64,000 nucleotides of DNA from Balaenoptera acutorostrata (GCF_949987535.1 NC_080072.1:58442460-58506459), one strand, 5' to 3'; positions 36,245 to 47,267 are shown, counted from the stretch's first letter. Made by a program: numbers and translations. Notes: generated by a model from the letters alone, not told the origin.

Positions 36245-36539
36245 TAGTTAAATCTCCTCCACTTTTTATTTTGATAACTTTAAACCCTACAGAAAAGTCA
36301 AAATGACAGTATAAAAACACCCATACACTCTTCACCTAAATCTGCCAATTGTTAATATGTTGCCATGTGGCTTTCTCTCTCACTATATATATAAAATTTT
36401 TTTTCTGACCATTTGAAAGTTGCAGACATCAAGACACTTTCCATCAGCATGCATCTCCTAAGAAGAAGGATATTCTCCCATATAACCAAAATATCATGAT
36501 CACAGCTGAGAAAAATGAACAATTATATACCATAATATC
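36245..36539 (-). mobile_element. L1M 3' UTR, left part (split by SINE)
   Basis: 'caattgttaatatgttgcca', 'tctctcactatatatat' and 'cagcatgcatctcctaagaa' match an old L1 3' UTR on the minus strand by recall. It continues after the SINE at 36540-36828. Confidence 0.7.
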
Positions 36540-36828
36540 GGGCTTCCCTGGTGGCGCAGTGGTTGAGAATCTGCCTGCTAATGCAGGGGACACGGGTTCG
36601 AGCCCTGGTCTGGGAAGATCCCACATGCCGCGGAGCAGCTAAGCCCGTGCGCCACAACTACTGAGCCTGCGCGTCTGGAGCCTGTGCTCCGCAACAAGAG
36701 AGGCCGCGATAGTGAGAGGCCTGCGCACCGCGATGAAGAGTGGCCCCCGCTCGCCGCAACTAGAGAAAGCCCTCGCACAGAAACGAAGACCCAACACAGA
36801 CAAAAATAAATATAAATAAAAATAAATT
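36540..36828 (+). mobile_element. CHR-type SINE, long subfamily, inside an L1M
   Basis: A complete 289-bp copy: gggcttccctggtggcgcag head, A box, B box gggttcgagccctgg, the 'acaactactgagcctgcgcg' block, the 'gaaacgaagacccaacacag' 3' block and an AAATAAA tail. The target duplications ttatataccataatatc at 36523-36539 and 36829-36845 are perfect over 17 bp, and the element splits an older L1M. It is little diverged, so it is probably young. Confidence 0.97.
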
Positions 36829-36845
36829 TTATATACCATAATATC

Positions 36846-37290
36846 ACCTAGCACACATATATGCCATATTTTTAAAATTCCCTAATTCTTCCCCAAATGT
36901 CTTCTTTAAAGCCTTAAAAAAAACTTAGGATCCAATCAAGATTCAAGTGTTGCCTTTGGTTGTTACCTTTTTTTTAGCCTCTTTTAATCTAGTGGAGCCT
37001 CCCACCTACGCCAACTGTTCTATTTCCTTTTTTTTTTTTCCCCATGATATTAACGTTTTTTGAAAGTCCAGGCCAGTTGTCCCACAGACTGTCCTATATT
37101 CTGGATGTGTTGCTTTCTCATAATTAGACTCAGGTTAAACATTTTACGCAGGTACATCTCATGCATGATGGAACGTACTTCTTATTGCTTTATGATAATG
37201 ACCACGAAGTTTGGTCACTTGTTCAGGTGACGATTCCTGATCTCGCCACTGTAAAGGAACCTTTTTCTTTTGTAATATGTAAGCAATCTG
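36846..37290 (-). mobile_element. L1M 3' UTR, right part
   Basis: Continuation of the element interrupted at 36540: 'ggatccaatcaagattcaag', 'tttaatctagtggagcctcc' and 'gactcaggttaaacatttta' follow in the expected order, up to 'taagcaatctgtga' at about 37290. Confidence 0.65.
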
Positions 37291-37529
37291 TGACACAAAG
37301 TCTAATCTGTTAGAATCAGTTAACTGAACTGTTTCTGCCCTCTCACCTCCCATCCATCCTCCTCTGGCTTTAGCCTCCACACCCTGAAAATGCCCTCACC
37401 AAGGTCACCAGGAGCCATCTAGATGCCAAAGTCAGTGGGCTCGTCTCACGTTTGCATTCTTGAACCCTCACAGCAGGAACCAATGTTAGTGCTTGGGTCC
37501 CTCCGTGAGGGCGTGACCTTTGTCTTACG

Positions 37530-37605
37530 TCTTACTCCAAGGCCTACCTCAGTGCTTGGCACACAGTAGGTGCTTAAGAAATCTGTGTGGAATGAATCAA
37601 TGAAT
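37530..37605 (+). mobile_element. L2 3' end
   Basis: 'cagtgcttggcacacagtag' then 'gtgcttaagaaatctgtgtg' and 'gaatgaatcaatgaatcc' are the last bases of an L2. Confidence 0.75.
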
Positions 37606-38495
37606 CCATACACTAAGAAAAAGTCAGGACTGGGATTCAGAAGGCCCGGCTTCAAATCTAGCTCTGTCACCCTTCACACAAGGAAAGGGTTGATTTAAAT
37701 CAGTGGTTTTCATACTCCGAAGAAAAACAGGTTTCATATTAGAAGTGTTCTTTAAAGAGGATCTTACTCAGAAGCAAATGTAGGCATCTGACAAAAGGAA
37801 GCTGCTTTGGTTGAAGCAGGTGGTGAAGGCCGCCTGATGGACCTCACTGGAGTGGGGGGTTGGGGGAGGGTCAGAGAGGGTCAAGAAGGAGGGAAAGGGG
37901 TAGATTCTCGGAGGTGCTGACTGCCAGCCTAAGATGCCTGAGCTGTAATCCGTAGTGTTAGGTTTCAGTGGTGAAAGGGGCTGCTGGGAAAATCGGTCCG
38001 GTCACCATGGGCCTGACGCACCTGGGGGCGCAGAGCTAGGAAAGCACAGGCTGAGCGGGAAGTCAGAAACGATCCTTTGTCCCCTCCCCGTCTCAGCTTC
38101 CTCCTCTGGAGTCCTTTGTCCCTAGAATGCTCTCTGAGTCCTTCTCCCCCGTTATTCCGCGTGTTCCTCCTTGCTAGGTGAGGGCGGCGCATCACAGGAT
38201 GAACAGCGGGGTTAGCAGACAGCAGAGGGGGCAGAGGCCTCCTGAGCTCTGAGGGACTCGGGCCATTTGCTGAGTGGTTCGGTGACCTGAGAAGCTTGCC
38301 CATTGTCCGGGCTTTAAAGAGACACTGCCCCTTACCACTAACCCAACTTGGGACAAAGGCCATCACCAGCTCAGACAAATAAGCTGCTTAGCCAGACCTC
38401 ATGCATCATCTTGTCACCCACGCAGGGGCCCAACAGGGGTATCTTGAAAGAGTTAAGAGCCAGAGTGCAACTCAGCAGTTTCCATTCTGGGGGCC

Positions 38496-38514
38496 TCTGG
38501 CCAGGGGGCGGGGA
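38496..38514 (+). promoter_or_regulatory. CTCF-like motif
   Basis: ctggccagggggcgggg matches the core ccagggggcg of the CTCF consensus; the flanks fit less well. Confidence 0.3.
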
Positions 38515-38691
38515 TTGCTGACGAAATGCGCATGCAGCCTCTTCCTCAGCAGGGGGGCGAGGTGAGGGCGAAAGAAATCTCCCATCTGTTGGGGAGGCTC
38601 CCTGAGACCTTCGGCTTCCAGAGGGTTGTCAAGAAAGGGGGGTGACGGCTGTCAGATGAGGGAGGGCAGCCCAGTGGGAAGAAAAGAGGCT

Positions 38692-38768
38692 GGGTGGAGC
38701 CCGGCACACCTGGGATGTGTGGCCTTGGGCAGGTTACTGTACCTTTCTGAGGCTATGTGCCGTAAAAC
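38692..38768 (+). mobile_element. MIR core (left arm of inverted pair)
   Basis: 'gatgtgtggccttgggcagg' and 'tgtacctttctgaggctatg'. Confidence 0.7.
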
Positions 38769-38839
38769 AATAACCAGAACAACAATGTTAACAGTAATAG
38801 CAGTTTCCATTTCTACTTTTTTTTTTCCATTTAAGACTT

Positions 38840-39040
38840 TATAATAACCAAGTACTTTGCTAAGTACTGCACATACATTATTTCATACTGAATTCTAACA
38901 ACACTATGAAGTAGATACTATTATGATCCCTATTTTACACATGAGGAAAAATGGAAACTCAGAGGTTAAATCATTTACTACAGGTCTCCACTAGCAGTGG
39001 CAGAGCCAAAATTCAAACCTGCACTCTTTAGAGCCCACCA
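38840..39040 (-). mobile_element. MIR (right arm)
   Basis: 'ctatgaagtagatactatta', 'atgaggaaaaatggaaactc' and 'agagccaaaattcaaacctg'. Confidence 0.85.
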
Positions 39041-39524
39041 GCCATACAGATTCAGCAGGGTGCTGAACACCTATCTTAGCCCCTGGCGCCCTGCAGGTGC
39101 ACAGTAATGGGATTTCCTCTTCTGTTACACAGTCCAAAGGTGTGTCAGGCCCTTTTTGGTTCCTGAGGCTGCACCTGCCACCGTCACCCCCTCTCGATGG
39201 GCTCTGAAATTAGACGTGTACAGAGCCGTACACCTGCCTTCAGTCCACGCCACTCACTCCATCCCCACCTCAAACCCCAGGAAAATCGAGTCTTCTAAAG
39301 AGGCTGCTCCCTGACGGTGGGAAGGGGGGAGGGTGGAGACGGGCCCTGCCACACTAGCTCTTTCTCCATAGAGAGGAAGCCAGACTTACCTTCCACCACT
39401 GCCCCCTGCAGAGGACCCCCATGCTCCCCTCCTGTGTCCCCTCCCACATGTCTACACACGGAGGAAACAGATGGTGTCTGATCAGAACTCCTCAGTACAG
39501 GACCCCTGGAAAAGTCTGCTGAAC

Positions 39525-39544
39525 AAATGAATGAATGAATGAAT
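39525..39544. repeat. (GAAT)n run
   Basis: Four GAAT units at the edge of the MaLR remnant. Confidence 0.8.
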
Positions 39545-39750
39545 GTTTGAGGAGGAGAGAGTGAGCGAGCTCTGGTGTCTCTTCCTCTTTTATAAGGACA
39601 CCAGTTCCTTCAGATCTTAAGGGCTCTACCCTTAAGACCTCATATAACCTTAACCACCTCCTTATAGGACCTTTCTCCAATGCAGTCACATGGTGGGTTA
39701 GGGCTTTAACCTATGAATTTGGGGTGTGGGACACAATTCAGTCCATAGCA
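39545..39750 (-). mobile_element. MaLR LTR remnant (MLT1/MST-like), truncated
   Basis: Read in reverse from 39750 it begins tgctatggactgaattgtgt and runs through 'ccttataaaagaggaagaga' and 'caccagagctcgctcactct', the 5' part of a MaLR solo LTR. The 3' half is missing and no internal retroviral genes are present. It is an ancient non-coding remnant; the exact subfamily is uncertain. Confidence 0.75.
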
Positions 39751-39889
39751 GCCTTACAGATCCGTAAGACTAAAGCTCACTTCTGGGCAGAGCTCCTTGG
39801 GAGTTACCCTCTTTCTCCAGGAGGATCCCCTGAGCCTCCCAGTTTGCACTAAACCTCTGTAGCCCCACACACCCTGGCACACTCCCCTA

Positions 39890-40035
39890 CCTTGCTCCCC
39901 TCACTGATGCCTGCTTTAGGGCAGAGCTGCTTAGGTGTGTATCTCTCTCCTCAACAGCCAGCGGGTGAGCGGATGCTTTCTGTTCTCCATGGGACCTGGC
40001 ACACAGTAAGTCTTTAATAATACTTTGCTGAATTG
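39890..40035 (+). mobile_element. L2 3' end
   Basis: 'ttagggcagagctgcttagg' to 'ctggcacacagtaagtcttt' resembles the terminal L2 region. Confidence 0.55.
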
Positions 40036-40329
40036 GTTCTGAAGGGTAAACAAGCTTCATTTCTTCCCATATCATTCCAAATCAGAAAGATCTTCACCAG
40101 TTCTCCCTCTAAATTAATGAGTTGTGTTCCGAAGCCTTTGCTCCCAAGATCGTCAGCTATTCATCAGAAGCCCTGTTCTGGGTACCAGGAATGTCCTCTG
40201 TCCCCTCAAGAACCATGTTAGTTTTCTGTGGCCACAGCTCCCTAGTGGGACCACGGAAGTAAGCAGCTTGAGAGAGTGGGAGGGCCTCTGTGAAGAAGGG
40301 CCTTGGCACCAAGCTAAGGAGATAGGTCC

Positions 40330-40500
40330 TGAACCGCCAGTGGTGGGAAACAAGTAGAGGGTCCCTGCAAGGGCTCTATGATAGGGGTCTGGGCTTTGAA
40401 AGGATCACCATGGGACAGTGTGAAGATGGATTAAAGGAAGAGATGGGAGGCAGGGAGGCCAGTGAGGATGCTACGGCAGTGGTCCAGGGGAGAGAAGACA
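40330..40500 (-). mobile_element. L2 fragment
   Basis: 'ggatcaccatgggacagtgt' and 'gatgctacggcagtggtcca' are reverse L2 landmarks. Confidence 0.6.
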
Positions 40501-40734
40501 TAGTAGTAAAACATTTTGGCTAAGGGGAGCAGAATTTTGCAAAACTAGCAAATTAAGTATTATCTCAACTTCCATTTTTGCTTATTCTCAGATGACAGCA
40601 GGTAAGTGATCACAACTTCAATTTTGATCAGATAATCTCCTCACTGACTAAAAACTCCATTCTTTGCCCAAGATTAGAAGGGGAGACCAGTCAACACTCA
40701 GCACCCCCTGTAATCTTAGTGTCTTAGATGTTAT

Positions 40735-40845
40735 CCCATCTCACTGTTGAAACGACTCCCAGACTGCTACTTGTATGCCCACTTTACAGATGGGCAACTG
40801 GGTGAGAGAGGTGAGGTCACGCAGCTAACGGGGAGGGGAACTTGG
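40735..40845 (-). mobile_element. MIR core
   Basis: 'ccactttacagatgggcaac' and 'gtgaggtcacgcagctaacg'. Confidence 0.75.
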
Positions 40846-40928
40846 TTCATAACAAGTGTATATTCCCCCAGAGCCTCTGCTGTGGCAGCTAAAAAGAGGT
40901 TTCTGGAAGTACAGGGATATGTATTATT

Positions 40929-41263
40929 ATTATTATTATTATTTTTAAATTTCAACAGATGTTGACTCTTTTTTTATTTTTAATTTAATTTATTTATTTA
41001 TGGCTGTGTTGGGTCTTCGTTTCTGTGCGAGGGCTTTTTCTAGTTGCGGCAAGTGGGGGCCACTCTTCATCGCGGTGTGCGGGCCTCTCACTGTCGCGGC
41101 CTCTCTTGTTGCGGAGCACAGGCTCCAGACGCGCAGGCTCAGTAATTGTGGCTCACGGGCCCAGTTGCTCCGCGGCATGTGGGATCTTCCCAGACCAGGG
41201 CTCGAACCCGAGTCCCCTGCATTGGCAGGCAGACTCTCAACCACTGCGCCACCAGGGAAGCCC
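40929..41263 (-). mobile_element. CHR-type SINE, long subfamily, minus strand
   Basis: Read in reverse the element starts at 41263 and ends in an A/T-rich tail that includes an (AAT)n run at 40929-40942. Target duplications gatatgtattatt lie at 40916-40928 and 41264-41276. It is in the same orientation as the teneurin gene. Confidence 0.96.
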
Positions 41264-41716
41264 GATATGTATTATTGTTAGCCCGTGCAGCAGCTTCCCA
41301 GAGAGGGAGTGAAGCGTAAATGAATTACCAGTCATTTTCCTCTCCTTTCAACTCTGCGGGGGAGGCCAGCTGACCAGAAGGAAAAGACATCACAGTGTTT
41401 TATCTGGTACCGAATATCACACGCAATCCTGGAACTATGGGGAATGGCCAGCAGCACAGGGAGCTCCGCAAGGAAGGCGGAGGTTCTGTTTCCAAGACCC
41501 CATGCTATGTTTGTTTAGCTGCTGCCTTGGGCTCACTCTCCCACCCTAAATCTCTGGAAATCACCCAGGAGGAGGAGGGGGATTACAGCTCAGGACTCCG
41601 GGACAGACCTATTAATTGCTACACCTCCTCCAAGCCTGGAGAGGTGGGAGTGTAGGAATCTGCCTTCCTTCCAGAGATATCTGGCCAAAACCTTTTGGGT
41701 TCTAGAAAGGGAATAA

Positions 41717-41912
41717 GGAAACTAACATTCACTGAGCACCTATTACGTAGCAATCACCATGCTAGAAGCCTTGCCCATAGTTTCTCATAGACACAACAAT
41801 TTTGTGAAGTACTATTAAAACCAATATCCATTTTACAGAGGAAACTTGAGACCCAGAGAGGTTATGCAAGTTTCCCAAGGCCATACAGCACAGCAAGGAT
41901 CTGTAGACCCCC
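41717..41912 (-). mobile_element. MIR, near full length
   Basis: 'aacattcactgagcacctat', 'tccattttacagaggaaact' and 'agtttcccaaggccatacag'. Confidence 0.85.
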
Positions 41913-42056
41913 GTAACCTATCTTTCCTTCCTACGGCTCCATATTGTGCTGTTTCTCTTTTCCTTCTAGCTTCGGTCCTTTTAGGTCATTTAAAGCAGAG
42001 GGAATTTTTTTTAGTTGTTTAATCTCAGACACCTTTATAAATAATGGCAGTTCAGA

Positions 42057-42107
42057 AGGAGAGGGAGGAGGGGAGAAAGGAGAGGAAGGGGAGGGAGAAG
42101 AGGAAGC
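42057..42107. repeat. Purine-rich (GGA/GAA) tract
   Basis: About 50 bp almost entirely G and A on the plus strand; potential triplex-forming sequence. Confidence 0.8.
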
Positions 42108-42889
42108 CACATGGTTTCCTGGTCCAAACTGGGAGCTATTACCCAGTAATGCAGGATCCAGCTGAGCTCAAAGCACCCAGCTCAGACGTGATGACAGGGG
42201 CAGAGGGCAGGAGGCTGCCAAGGGGAGGGTGGGAACAGATCGCTCAGAAAAGACCACATTTAGGAAAGGGTAGGAGGGGAGGTTCTGGGAGCAGCAAGAG
42301 ATGTTTATTCTCAAGGTGAGCAGGCTGTAGGGGTGTAGCATTAAAAGCCTAGACAGAGTTCTGGAAAAAGCCACAGAGCCATGCATCCCATGGGCAGGGT
42401 TTTAGGTGGTGTACAGTGCGAGCAGACATTAAATCACACTGAATCACGTGCAGGATAGCCTCCATCCTCTTTCAACCTTTTTGATGATGTCAAGGAGGAA
42501 ATCTCAGCTTGGTACTTGTGTGTTTTTAATACCTAACCCTTGCCCATGTCCCTATTTAACAATGAGAAGCAAATCTCTGCATCCTAGAGCAGGCCTAATC
42601 TCACCAGAACATGATAACCAGCTTTCACTGTATTTATTTTTACAGCTACCTTCTATTTATGGCAAGTGAATTGCCACAGTAATATACAATTTCCTTTTAA
42701 AATGACTAAATTCACTTAGGTTAAAAAAAAAAGTTCGGAAAAGGAGGCAGTTTAAAGGAAAGGAAAGGAAATGGCACGTAGGTGGGTACACTGCTATAGT
42801 GCAGACTCTGACAGTGACACACAAAGGAACAAGCTTGGGAAATGTTGATCTGATCAAGTCCTCCCACTGCCCGGACGAGAGAGCCAAGG

Positions 42890-42962
42890 AACCAGAGGAC
42901 AAGGCTCTGGAGGTCACACTGCAGGTCAGAGGCAGAGCTGGGCTCAGAAGGCAGGTCTGCTG
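42890..42962 (-). mobile_element. Possible MIR scrap
   Basis: 'ggtcagaggcagagctgggc' and 'tcagaaggcaggtctgctgc' resemble the MIR head in reverse. Confidence 0.45.
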
Positions 42963-43539
42963 CTCTCCGGCATGTGCTTCCTCCCAAGCAGGTTTCCAGG
43001 ATGGCTCACGAGGGATTCTGGAGAGGCTTCTCCAGGGGAGGGTTATAACTGGAAAACTCAGCTTATATGGATGGCAGTGGCCCTTGCAGGTTGGATCACC
43101 AACTGTGAGCAAATCTAAAACTGGCCCAAAGAAGCTGGTAGCCAAAGGGGCAGCTCTCTGCCCAGTTGCTTCCCTCTCTCCTACCCGGTTCTCTACATTC
43201 GGCCAGCCTCACAGCACTGTGCTGTGGATCCAAGGAGATGGTGGAGGTGAACGTACTCAGGGAATGCAAGGCTTATGATAACGTGAGGTGCGCTAATCTC
43301 CCAAGCTCTCCTTAGCCTCCTTCCAGGTGCCTCTTCAACAGTCTGCGCCCCGGAGTGTCAGGAGATGCTTGAAGATGTGGTCTGGTGTCCACAAGGGCCC
43401 CTTGGAGCAGGCCACTAACATGTCCACAGGGACACAAACCAGGCTTAGCTTCCAGATGGAAAAAGCCCGGACACACGGCTAATGTGCCTTCCTCGAGGGG
43501 TGGTCTAGGAATTACTAGATCCAATCAAGCCAGACACCA

Positions 43540-43760
43540 AAAATGTTATTTTTGTACCTTTTAATGCAATGGCATTTGGGGAAATTAGTGGAAAAGGAGC
43601 TGTAACCGTGTCACATGAGTGACTAATTAGAGGGCCCTGGTTTTCCCAGGACATTCGGTTACATTAATTCAAAACGTGACCTGTTTATTTTGCAGGGTCA
43701 GGAAGAAGGCTTACCTCCTAGAAAGCCAATGTGGCAATTAAATTAGAGTCACCAGAGTTT
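43540..43760. promoter_or_regulatory. Candidate conserved regulatory block
   Basis: Repeat-free, with ctaattagag (43623), ttacattaattc (about 43660), a forkhead-like tgtttatttt and ggcaattaaattaga (about 43733). Confidence 0.3.
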
Positions 43761-43914
43761 GCCTGAGGTAACATATGAAAAAGGGCTTGGTGAACTATAC
43801 AAAAACAGAAGTGACCCCTGTGTGGTTGTCCCCACTGCTCCCACTTAGGGGGGCATAATTGCCTGCCCCTGGTGGCAGGCTGCAGGTGAGGGCTTTCCCA
43901 GTGGAGGGAGGTAC

Positions 43915-44005
43915 CTGATAAGGTGGAAAGGGCACTGGAGTCTGGGGCCATACAATGAATCTTGACTCTGCACTTGGGCAAATCACTTCATCTCTGCAGA
44001 TTTCT
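43915..44005 (+). mobile_element. MIR, 5' half
   Basis: 'actggagtctggggccatac' and 'gggcaaatcacttcatctct'. Confidence 0.7.
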
Positions 44006-44049
44006 AGTTATATCATGCATGTGGCTCACTGTACTATTCCTAGGGAGGT

Positions 44050-44086
44050 GGTTGTGCGTGTGTGTGCGTGTGTGCGTGTGTGTGTA

Positions 44087-44124
<38 letters not shown>
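44050..44124. repeat. (GT)n microsatellite
   Basis: About 75 bp of GT with GC and AT interruptions in the first half and a pure (GT) run from 44092, then a G7-like run. Confidence 0.95.
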
Positions 44125-44181
44125 GGGGGGTGGGCTGGTGAAAAGGAGGACGAGAGAATATCAACTTTTTTTCATTTTTGA

Positions 44182-44350
44182 TTTTAGCACCTACAGGTGC
44201 TCAGCTGTGAAGATATAGCCTCAGACAAGGCCTCCCTCAAGGAAGTTGTAGTCTAAGTTGGAAATCAGATATGGGGACATTCAGGTTCCCAGACTGTTAG
44301 GGAGGCATCTGTAAAGAAGACAGCAGGGCATCAAAGAAAGGGGAGGTCCA
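44182..44350 (-). mobile_element. L2 3' end
   Basis: 'tagcacctacaggtgctcag' and 'cctccctcaaggaagttgta' resemble the reverse L2 3' end. Confidence 0.5.
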
Positions 44351-44790
44351 TACAACCAAAGGGCTGTCAGGAAAGGTTCCTTAAGAACTCAGAGTTGCCG
44401 AGTTCTAGGCTTTGGAGAATTGAGCAGTTGGCCTCTCTCCTCCTGAACTCCCAGGCCTGAGAGTCAGCCAGCCTGATGGCGCTGGCCTCCTGAGGCCCCA
44501 TGTCTATACCAGAGGGGCTTGGCCTTTCCAAGCAGTCATTACAGGTAAACATAGAGCTTCCCAGTCAGCAACTTGCACCTGTATCATGCCTTCTAGTTAC
44601 CAAGCTTTCTAGTTATCTCTATGACTATTCTGTTACTAAACCTTTCTGAGTCATGGGACATCCCCCAACCCTGCCCATTTAAGAAGAGGCATGATTCAGG
44701 ATCACCAACCATTAGCCACCATTCCAAAAATCTCAAAACTCTAAGACTGAAAGGTTTTTTCTTTTTTAATTGTTTAAGACTGAAAGTTTT

Positions 44791-44952
44791 TTTTTAAAGT
44801 CATTATCGAATTTGTTACAATACTGCTTCTGTTTTATGTCTTGGTTTTTTGGCTGTGAGGCATGCGGGATCTTCGCTCTCCAACCAGGGATGGAACCTGC
44901 ACCCCCTGCATTGGAAGGTGAGGTCTCAACCACTGGGCCACCAGGGAAGTCC
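44791..44952 (-). mobile_element. Short tRNA-type SINE, minus strand, different subfamily
   Basis: The reverse complement begins ggacttccctggtggcccag and has 'ccaatgcagggggtgcaggt' and 'ggatcttcgctctcc'-type blocks, then a T-rich 3' part unlike the long CHR copies. Perfect 16-bp duplications taagactgaaagtttt lie at 44775-44790 and 44953-44968. Only 16 bp separate it from the next, plus-strand SINE. Confidence 0.9.
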
Positions 44953-44984
44953 TAAGACTGAAAGTTTTATCAAAATTGTTCTGG

Positions 44985-45243
44985 GGGCTTCCCTGGTGGT
45001 GCAGTGGTTGAGAGTCTGCCTGCCAATGCAGGGGACACGGGTTCGAGCCCTGGTCTGGGAAGATCCCACATGGCGCAGAGCGACTAGGCCCGTGAGCCAA
45101 ATTGCTGAGCCTGCGCGTCTGGAGCCTGTGCTCCGCAAGAGAGGCCGCGATAGTGAGAGGCCCGCGCACTGTGATGAAGAGTGGCTCCTACTTGTTGCAA
45201 CTAGAGAAAGCCCTCGCACAGAAACGAAGACCCAACACAGCCA

Positions 45244-45320
<77 letters not shown>

Positions 45321-45331
45321 AATAAAAAAAC
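44985..45331 (+). mobile_element. CHR-type SINE, long subfamily, with long AAATA tail
   Basis: Full length, with the head, A and B boxes and 3' block intact; 'gagccaaattgctgagcc' replaces the usual 'acaactactgagcc'. The tail is an (ATAA)n array followed by (AAAAT)n, about 88 bp. A short target duplication tgttctgg lies at 44977-44984 and 45332-45339. It lies opposite to the neighbouring SINE at 44791-44952. Confidence 0.95.
45243..45331. repeat. (ATAA)n and (AAAAT)n tail array
   Basis: Expanded tail of the SINE at 44985: about 14 ATAA units, then five AAAAT units. Confidence 0.95.
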
Positions 45332-46477
45332 TGTTCTGGTTGCAAAACCTGACCTGAACTGACATGTATCTCAGAGTCTTTTTTTGTTTTTAAATCTCAC
45401 CAGTGTAACTGTTCATATGTTTGACTGCAGAAATATCAATGTATTTGATTACCGTGGGCCATCCCAGCACTCTGGGAATGTTAGGAAAGACACAGTATGT
45501 GTACTGTATTTTATTTCTTAAATCTAAAAATTTCTGAATTCGAAAATGCATCTGACTCCAAGGGCTTCATTTAAGGGATTTTTGACCCTATAGATTAAAT
45601 ACCTATTTTATAGGATCTTTCTGCTTAGCGTCCCCTTCACCCCTCATCTGTTAGGAAAACATCTGCAAACACTTCAAATGTCATTGTGGATGAAGGCAGG
45701 AAAGAAGGAAGAAATCAATTTGTCTTGCTCCCAGGAGTTTAGGTACTTAACTTCTCGACATAGCTGGTGTAAGGATTTATTTACCAACAAGGGTCTTTTG
45801 ATGCAAGAGAGCTGCGAAGAGCAGTGAACAAAAATGCCTGAAAACGTCACATGCCCCTATGTCCTTGTCCCTTGGGACTTGGGCAACACACAGACCCAAG
45901 TACTGTGGTTGGCATGGAACAACTAACACAGGTTCCATGAAATTCACAGAGAAAGGAGACAAAAGCCTCACTGGATACTTCTCCATTGTAGGAAACAGGC
46001 ACAATTTTGCCTTCTGATTTCACAAACTGACTTCAAAGGACCCTGGCAGACTCCCTCGGGAATCTGGATAGGTTCCAAATTAAGTTGAATTTTTTGACTT
46101 GTTTTGTTTTAAGAAAACACTTTTGGAAGGAGCTCGCATACATAGCAGTGTTTCCCATTTAGAAAGAAAAATAAACACTCTTCCACTGGATTGGAAGTCA
46201 AAACAAAATAATCCCAGCTGCTTAAGACCTGAGGAAGTCAATGAAACTGCCAAACAACAGTGATGTTGACCACTGTCACCAGCCTGAGAAATCTTTAAGG
46301 TGAGGCAGAAGGGCCCAGAATGGGGGAAAAGAGGAAAAAAAGCCACGGACGGCCTAGCATCCAGGGCTTGGCTCTCATGAAGCAGCACCACAATTTAGTG
46401 TCTAAGTCATTGGCCTGATTCATCTTTGAAACTCCCACATCCTCACCGAAACACAACGGAAAGATTTCACTCAATGG

Positions 46478-46690
46478 CTTCAAACAGACTTGGGATTCAA
46501 ATCTGGTTCTATGACTTAGAAGCTGTGTGATTTCGGGGAACTTACTTAATCTCTCTGGCCTGCTATTGCCTCAATGAGACTAAAAATGGCTATGACACAA
46601 GACAGACATGAAGATTCAATGAGATTCCCTGAGATCTCATGATTTAATGAGATTAAACACCTCTCACATAATAGGGGCTTCATCAAGGTT
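46478..46690 (+). mobile_element. MIR
   Basis: 'gggattcaaatctggttcta', 'agaagctgtgtgatttcggg' and 'aacacctctcacataatagg'. Confidence 0.85.
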
Positions 46691-46937
46691 TGTGAGGTGA
46701 GTACTAGGAATCCAACAACTAGTAATTTTTTTTAAAAAATCAGCTTTTCTTTGGTGGACTTCCCCTTATCTTCTCCAGCTTCCTACTAAGAAGACAGAAA
46801 TAACAGCATCTGGTATTGAAAACAAAACACAAAATTTGGGTGGGGCTCTAGAATCAGGTAGGCTTGAGTGTGAGTCTCTGCCTGGGCCTCGGTTTCCAGA
46901 ATAGAGACAAAGAGAAGCTCAAAAAAAGATAACGCAT

Positions 46938-47267
46938 TTTGGGGACTTCCCTGGTGGCATAGTGGTTAAGAATCCGCCTGCCAGTGTAGGGGACACGGGT
47001 TCGCTCCCTGGTCCGGGAAGATCCCAAATGCCGCGGAGCAACTAAGCCCGTGCGCCACAACTACTGAGCCTGTGCTCTAGAGCCCGTGAGCCACAACTAC
47101 TGAGCCCATGAGCCTAGAGCCCGTGCTCCACAACAAGAGAAGCCACCGCAATGAGAAACCCGCGCACTGCAATGAAGAGTAGCCCCCGCTAGCCGCACCT
47201 AGAGAAAGCCCGCGCACAGCAACGAAGACCCAATGCAGACAAAAATAAATAAATAAATTTAAAAAAA
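46938..47267 (+). mobile_element. CHR-type SINE with internal duplication
   Basis: The head ggggacttccctggtggcat has a changed A box. Inside, ccacaactactgagcc is present twice (47055-47070 and 47091-47106), a 36-bp tandem repeat that makes this subfamily longer. Perfect 17-bp target duplications lie at 46921-46937 and 47268-47284. Confidence 0.95.

Noticed and set aside
36578..36854. Open frames within CHR SINEs (also at 41000, 44849, 45345, 54492)
   Set aside because: The same peptide recurs at each SINE copy because the element has few stops; it is not a gene family.
42657..43145. 162-codon minus-strand frame and the overlapping 159-codon plus-strand frame
   Set aside because: Both strands are open over the same low-stop stretch, partly MIR-like; no recognisable protein.
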